Under the pieces are notes generated by a model. It did not search any database. It was not told the origin of the DNA and saw only the letters and a program-made list of their open reading frames with translations. A program made the position numbers and the translations under genes. Of a stretch of DNA of 64,000 nt, positions 62,085 through 64,000 are shown piece by piece. This DNA is from Helicobacter ganmani (lineage in GTDB: Bacteria; Campylobacterota; Campylobacteria; Campylobacterales; Helicobacteraceae): positions 186,001 through 250,000 of the forward strand of contig NZ_NXLS01000001.1 in the NCBI RefSeq assembly GCF_003364315.1, read 5' to 3'. Positions within the stretch are counted from its first letter, which is position 1; each line of letters opens with the position of its first letter.

Positions 62085-63100
62085 AATTCAAATATTACAT
62101 TGGGGCATTATTCGTATTCATCGTTCTTTTAGGGCTTTATGTTTATAGTCTTAGTGGTGCAAGCTTTACCTTTATGATTCCATTTAGCACACAGAGCATT
62201 ACACTTCCTGTTGCAATATGGTTTGTTGTTCCTGTTATCGTGTTTTTTATCATCGTCATATTTTTAGAAATTGGCGGTTCTTATCGTATGTGGCGCAAAC
62301 GCACAAAATACAAACACGACTATAAAATACTTTTAGAACAAATAGAAAACCAACTTCTTAGCAAAGATGTTCCACTCAAACAACCTACAATGAATCGCTA
62401 TAAAAGCCTTTCTATTTTATTAGGAAATCTAACCTTAGACATCAAAGAGGGAATTGCTCTTAAAAGTGGCGAAACAAGATTAGACGAACTCATTGAGCTT
62501 CTTGGCGACTTAAAAAGAGGTGAATATGTCAATCTTAAAAAATTCAACCCTGGAGAAAAATCTCCTTTTATGAATCAAAATATACTTAATCAAATCCATA
62601 GTGATGAAAAATTTGCCACAGAGGTATTAAAAAAATCAAGTTATGATGAAGAATCTAAACGCGAGGCTTTCAAAAAACTACTCAATTGTGGAGAGACAAA
62701 AACAATCAAGCAATTTATTGGCGAAATCAAATTCAACAAAGATCTTGCAAATGAAATGTTAGGAATGTGTTATGCAAACAAAATCAACTTCAGCAATGAT
62801 GAAATTGCCAAGCTTTGCACAGAAGTAAAATACAGCAAAGAAGACTATTTGCACTTGTCTCAAAAACTAAAAGAATGTTACGAGCCTGCGGCTTGGGTTA
62901 GCTTATTTGAAAATCTCGCAAACCAAGATGAGCTAGCAGAAATTGCATATTTTTATGTGCTTTTGGAGCTAGAAATGATTGATGAAGCCAAAGAACGTCT
63001 AAATACATACCCTCAAAACGAACTTTTAAAAGTGCGTGCATATTTGGATTTGAAAGATTCAGGTAAAAAATATCCTTTAGAATTGTTTTTACTTGATTAA
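62081..63100 (+). CDS. Membrane-anchored protein of unknown function
   Basis: The 339 aa protein has two transmembrane helices (about residues 5-26 and 44-66) and then about 270 cytosolic, helical, charged residues with a TPR-like feel toward the C-terminus (LANQDELAEIAYFYVLLELE). No family is recognised. Its ATG overlaps the stop of the dksA-like gene by 4 nt, so it belongs to the accD-rlmH-dksA transcript. A gene in this position is also found in Campylobacter. Confidence 0.7.
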   Translation: MKFKYYIGALFVFIVLLGLYVYSLSGASFTFMIPFSTQSITLPVAIWFVVPVIVFFIIVIFLEIGGSYRMWRKRTKYKHDYKILLEQIENQLLSKDVPLKQPTMNRYKSLSILLGNLTLDIKEGIALKSGETRLDELIELLGDLKRGEYVNLKKFNPGEKSPFMNQNILNQIHSDEKFATEVLKKSSYDEESKREAFKKLLNCGETKTIKQFIGEIKFNKDLANEMLGMCYANKINFSNDEIAKLCTEVKYSKEDYLHLSQKLKECYEPAAWVSLFENLANQDELAEIAYFYVLLELEMIDEAKERLNTYPQNELLKVRAYLDLKDSGKKYPLELFLLD

Positions 63101-63128
63101 ATCCTCTTGTCCTTGCATATATTTTGCC

Positions 63129-63156
63129 GTTACGATTCCACTTATGGAATCGTAAC
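63129..63156. terminator. Bidirectional hairpin between convergent genes
   Basis: GTTACGATTCCA and its exact complement TGGAATCGTAAC (12 bp arms, 4 nt loop CTTA) lie in the 186 nt gap between two convergent genes. No long T run follows, so it may stop transcription weakly or protect RNA ends. Nothing else is recognised in this gap. Confidence 0.65.
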
Positions 63157-63286
63157 AATCTGCTAATCTTTATTGTAAGATTCTATGCAATAGAAAATTG
63201 TCATTGTAAGACTTCGTTGAAATGGAATCTCAAAAAGGATTTAAAGCAAGATTTTACACTGCAATGATAATAAAAAAATCTCTACA

Positions 63287-64000
63287 CTAAAACAAACTTC
63301 CCGCTTCTCTGAAAGAAAACAATTCATAGGTTTTTTGCGTTGCGATTCTGCCACGTGCAGTGCGCTCTAAATATCCATTGACAAGCAAATAAGGCTCAAT
63401 CACATCTTCAATCGTTCCCTCGTCCTCACTCATTGCTGCTGCAAGCGTGCTAAGTCCGATAGGGCGTCCGCGATTCTCACAAATAATCTTCAAGAATCGT
63501 AAATCTAACTCATCAAACCCATATTCATTGACACCAAGTTCATTGAGTGCATATTGCGTGCGTTCTTGCGTGATGATTGCCTCTTGTGCTACTTCTGCAA
63601 AATCCCTTACGCGCTTTAACAATCTCAATGCGATTCTAGGCGTCCCTCTTGAGCGTCTAGCAATCTCTAATGCCCCCTCATTGGAGCATTCTTTTTGCAA
63701 TTTCATTGAAGCAATCCTCACGATACGCGCTAACTCCTCTTTTTCGTAAAACTGCATACGAAACTGCATTCCAAATCTATCACGCAAGGGATTGCTAATC
63801 ATTCCTGCGCGCGTAGTTGCTCCTATGAGTGTAAATCGCGGCAAGTCAATTTTCACCGTTTGAGCCGCAGGTCCGCTACCGATGATGATATCTAATCTAA
63901 AATCCTCCATTGCGGGATATAAAATCTCCTCAATTGCTGGACTTAAACGATGAATCTCATCAATAAATAAAATCTCTCCCTCACTTAAATTTGTCAAAAT
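63287..64000 (-). CDS. ruvB: RuvB, Holliday-junction branch-migration helicase (partial)
   Basis: The last 237 codons are visible; the 5' part with Walker A lies beyond the window. Walker [13 protein letters not shown], sensor 1 [20 protein letters not shown] and the arginine finger region are clear. The C-terminal winged helix ([20 protein letters not shown], then [17 protein letters not shown]) is typical. RuvB drives branch migration with RuvA. Confidence 0.96.
   Translation of the reverse strand: MLTNLSEGEILFIDEIHRLSPAIEEILYPAMEDFRLDIIIGSGPAAQTVKIDLPRFTLIGATTRAGMISNPLRDRFGMQFRMQFYEKEELARIVRIASMKLQKECSNEGALEIARRSRGTPRIALRLLKRVRDFAEVAQEAIITQERTQYALNELGVNEYGFDELDLRFLKIICENRGRPIGLSTLAAAMSEDEGTIEDVIEPYLLVNGYLERTARGRIATQKTYELFSFREAGSLF

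Noticed and set aside
1-64000. CRISPR array, tRNA or rRNA genes
   Set aside because: No regularly spaced repeats, cloverleaf-like segments with a T-loop GGTTCGA-type core, or rRNA-like stretches were seen in the gaps.

Overview
The window reads as chromosomal DNA of a Helicobacter-type member of the Campylobacterota. It is AT-rich by eye and densely coding. Two gene strings match the H. pylori order as I recall it: ftsX-envC-flaG-fliD-fliS and fliF-fliG-fliH-dxs. A third, accD-rlmH-dksA-like, is the order I recall in Campylobacter jejuni. Protein wording, such as the GuaA C-terminus, is also Helicobacter-like. No rRNA, tRNA, insertion sequence, prophage or CRISPR array was seen. The species cannot be named from sequence alone; the accessory load suggests an enterohepatic rather than a gastric species (inference).

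Layout. 1-4753: end of ftsX, an EnvC-type LytM factor and the flagellar filament-cap genes flaG, fliD, fliS and a fliT-like gene. 4795-5709: a DUF2156 protein. 5711-12620 (minus): one tightly packed string, truB-csrA-ispE-smpB-exbB-exbD-60 aa membrane protein-ZorA-like-ZorB-like. 12690-17409 (plus): a lipoprotein, hypD, a UPF1-like helicase and a protein joining a cold-shock-like domain to a pseudo-receiver. 17475-24028: hisC and the flagellar base genes fliF, fliG, fliH, then dxs. 24038-27850: an mlaA-mlaC-RND lipid-transport operon. 27889-31118 (minus): recJ and pyrG. 31206-32793: an HxlR regulator divergent from mdaB and an NTF2-like gene.

32859-55644 is an accessory and defence region. 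It holds a decayed gene fragment, an AT-rich membrane protein of unknown role, a CfrBI-like type II restriction-modification pair, a giant guaA, a type IV McrBC pair, a DASS transporter and a composite type I hsd locus. The hsd locus runs hsdR, HipA-like kinase, DUF3037, RloC-like anticodon-nuclease candidate, hsdS, mazE, mazF, hsdM. The giant guaA is the most unusual gene: a complete 512-residue GMP synthase interrupted by two in-frame inserts. These carry three GNAT acetyltransferase domains and a complete DNA-3-methyladenine glycosylase I (Tag), and all catalytic residues I can check are intact.

55723-64000 returns to ordinary chromosome: two LprI-domain envelope proteins, arsB, an mnmC-like methyltransferase, accD, rlmH, a dksA-like gene, a membrane protein, a bidirectional hairpin and the 3' part of ruvB.

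How the parts relate. The hsd locus combines restriction (HsdRMS) with three potential growth-arrest modules. A plausible but untested reading is that RloC, HipA/DUF3037 and MazEF act when restriction fails. The ZorAB-like motor genes sit in a housekeeping operon without any zorC, zorD or zorE partner, so their role may not be the known anti-phage one.
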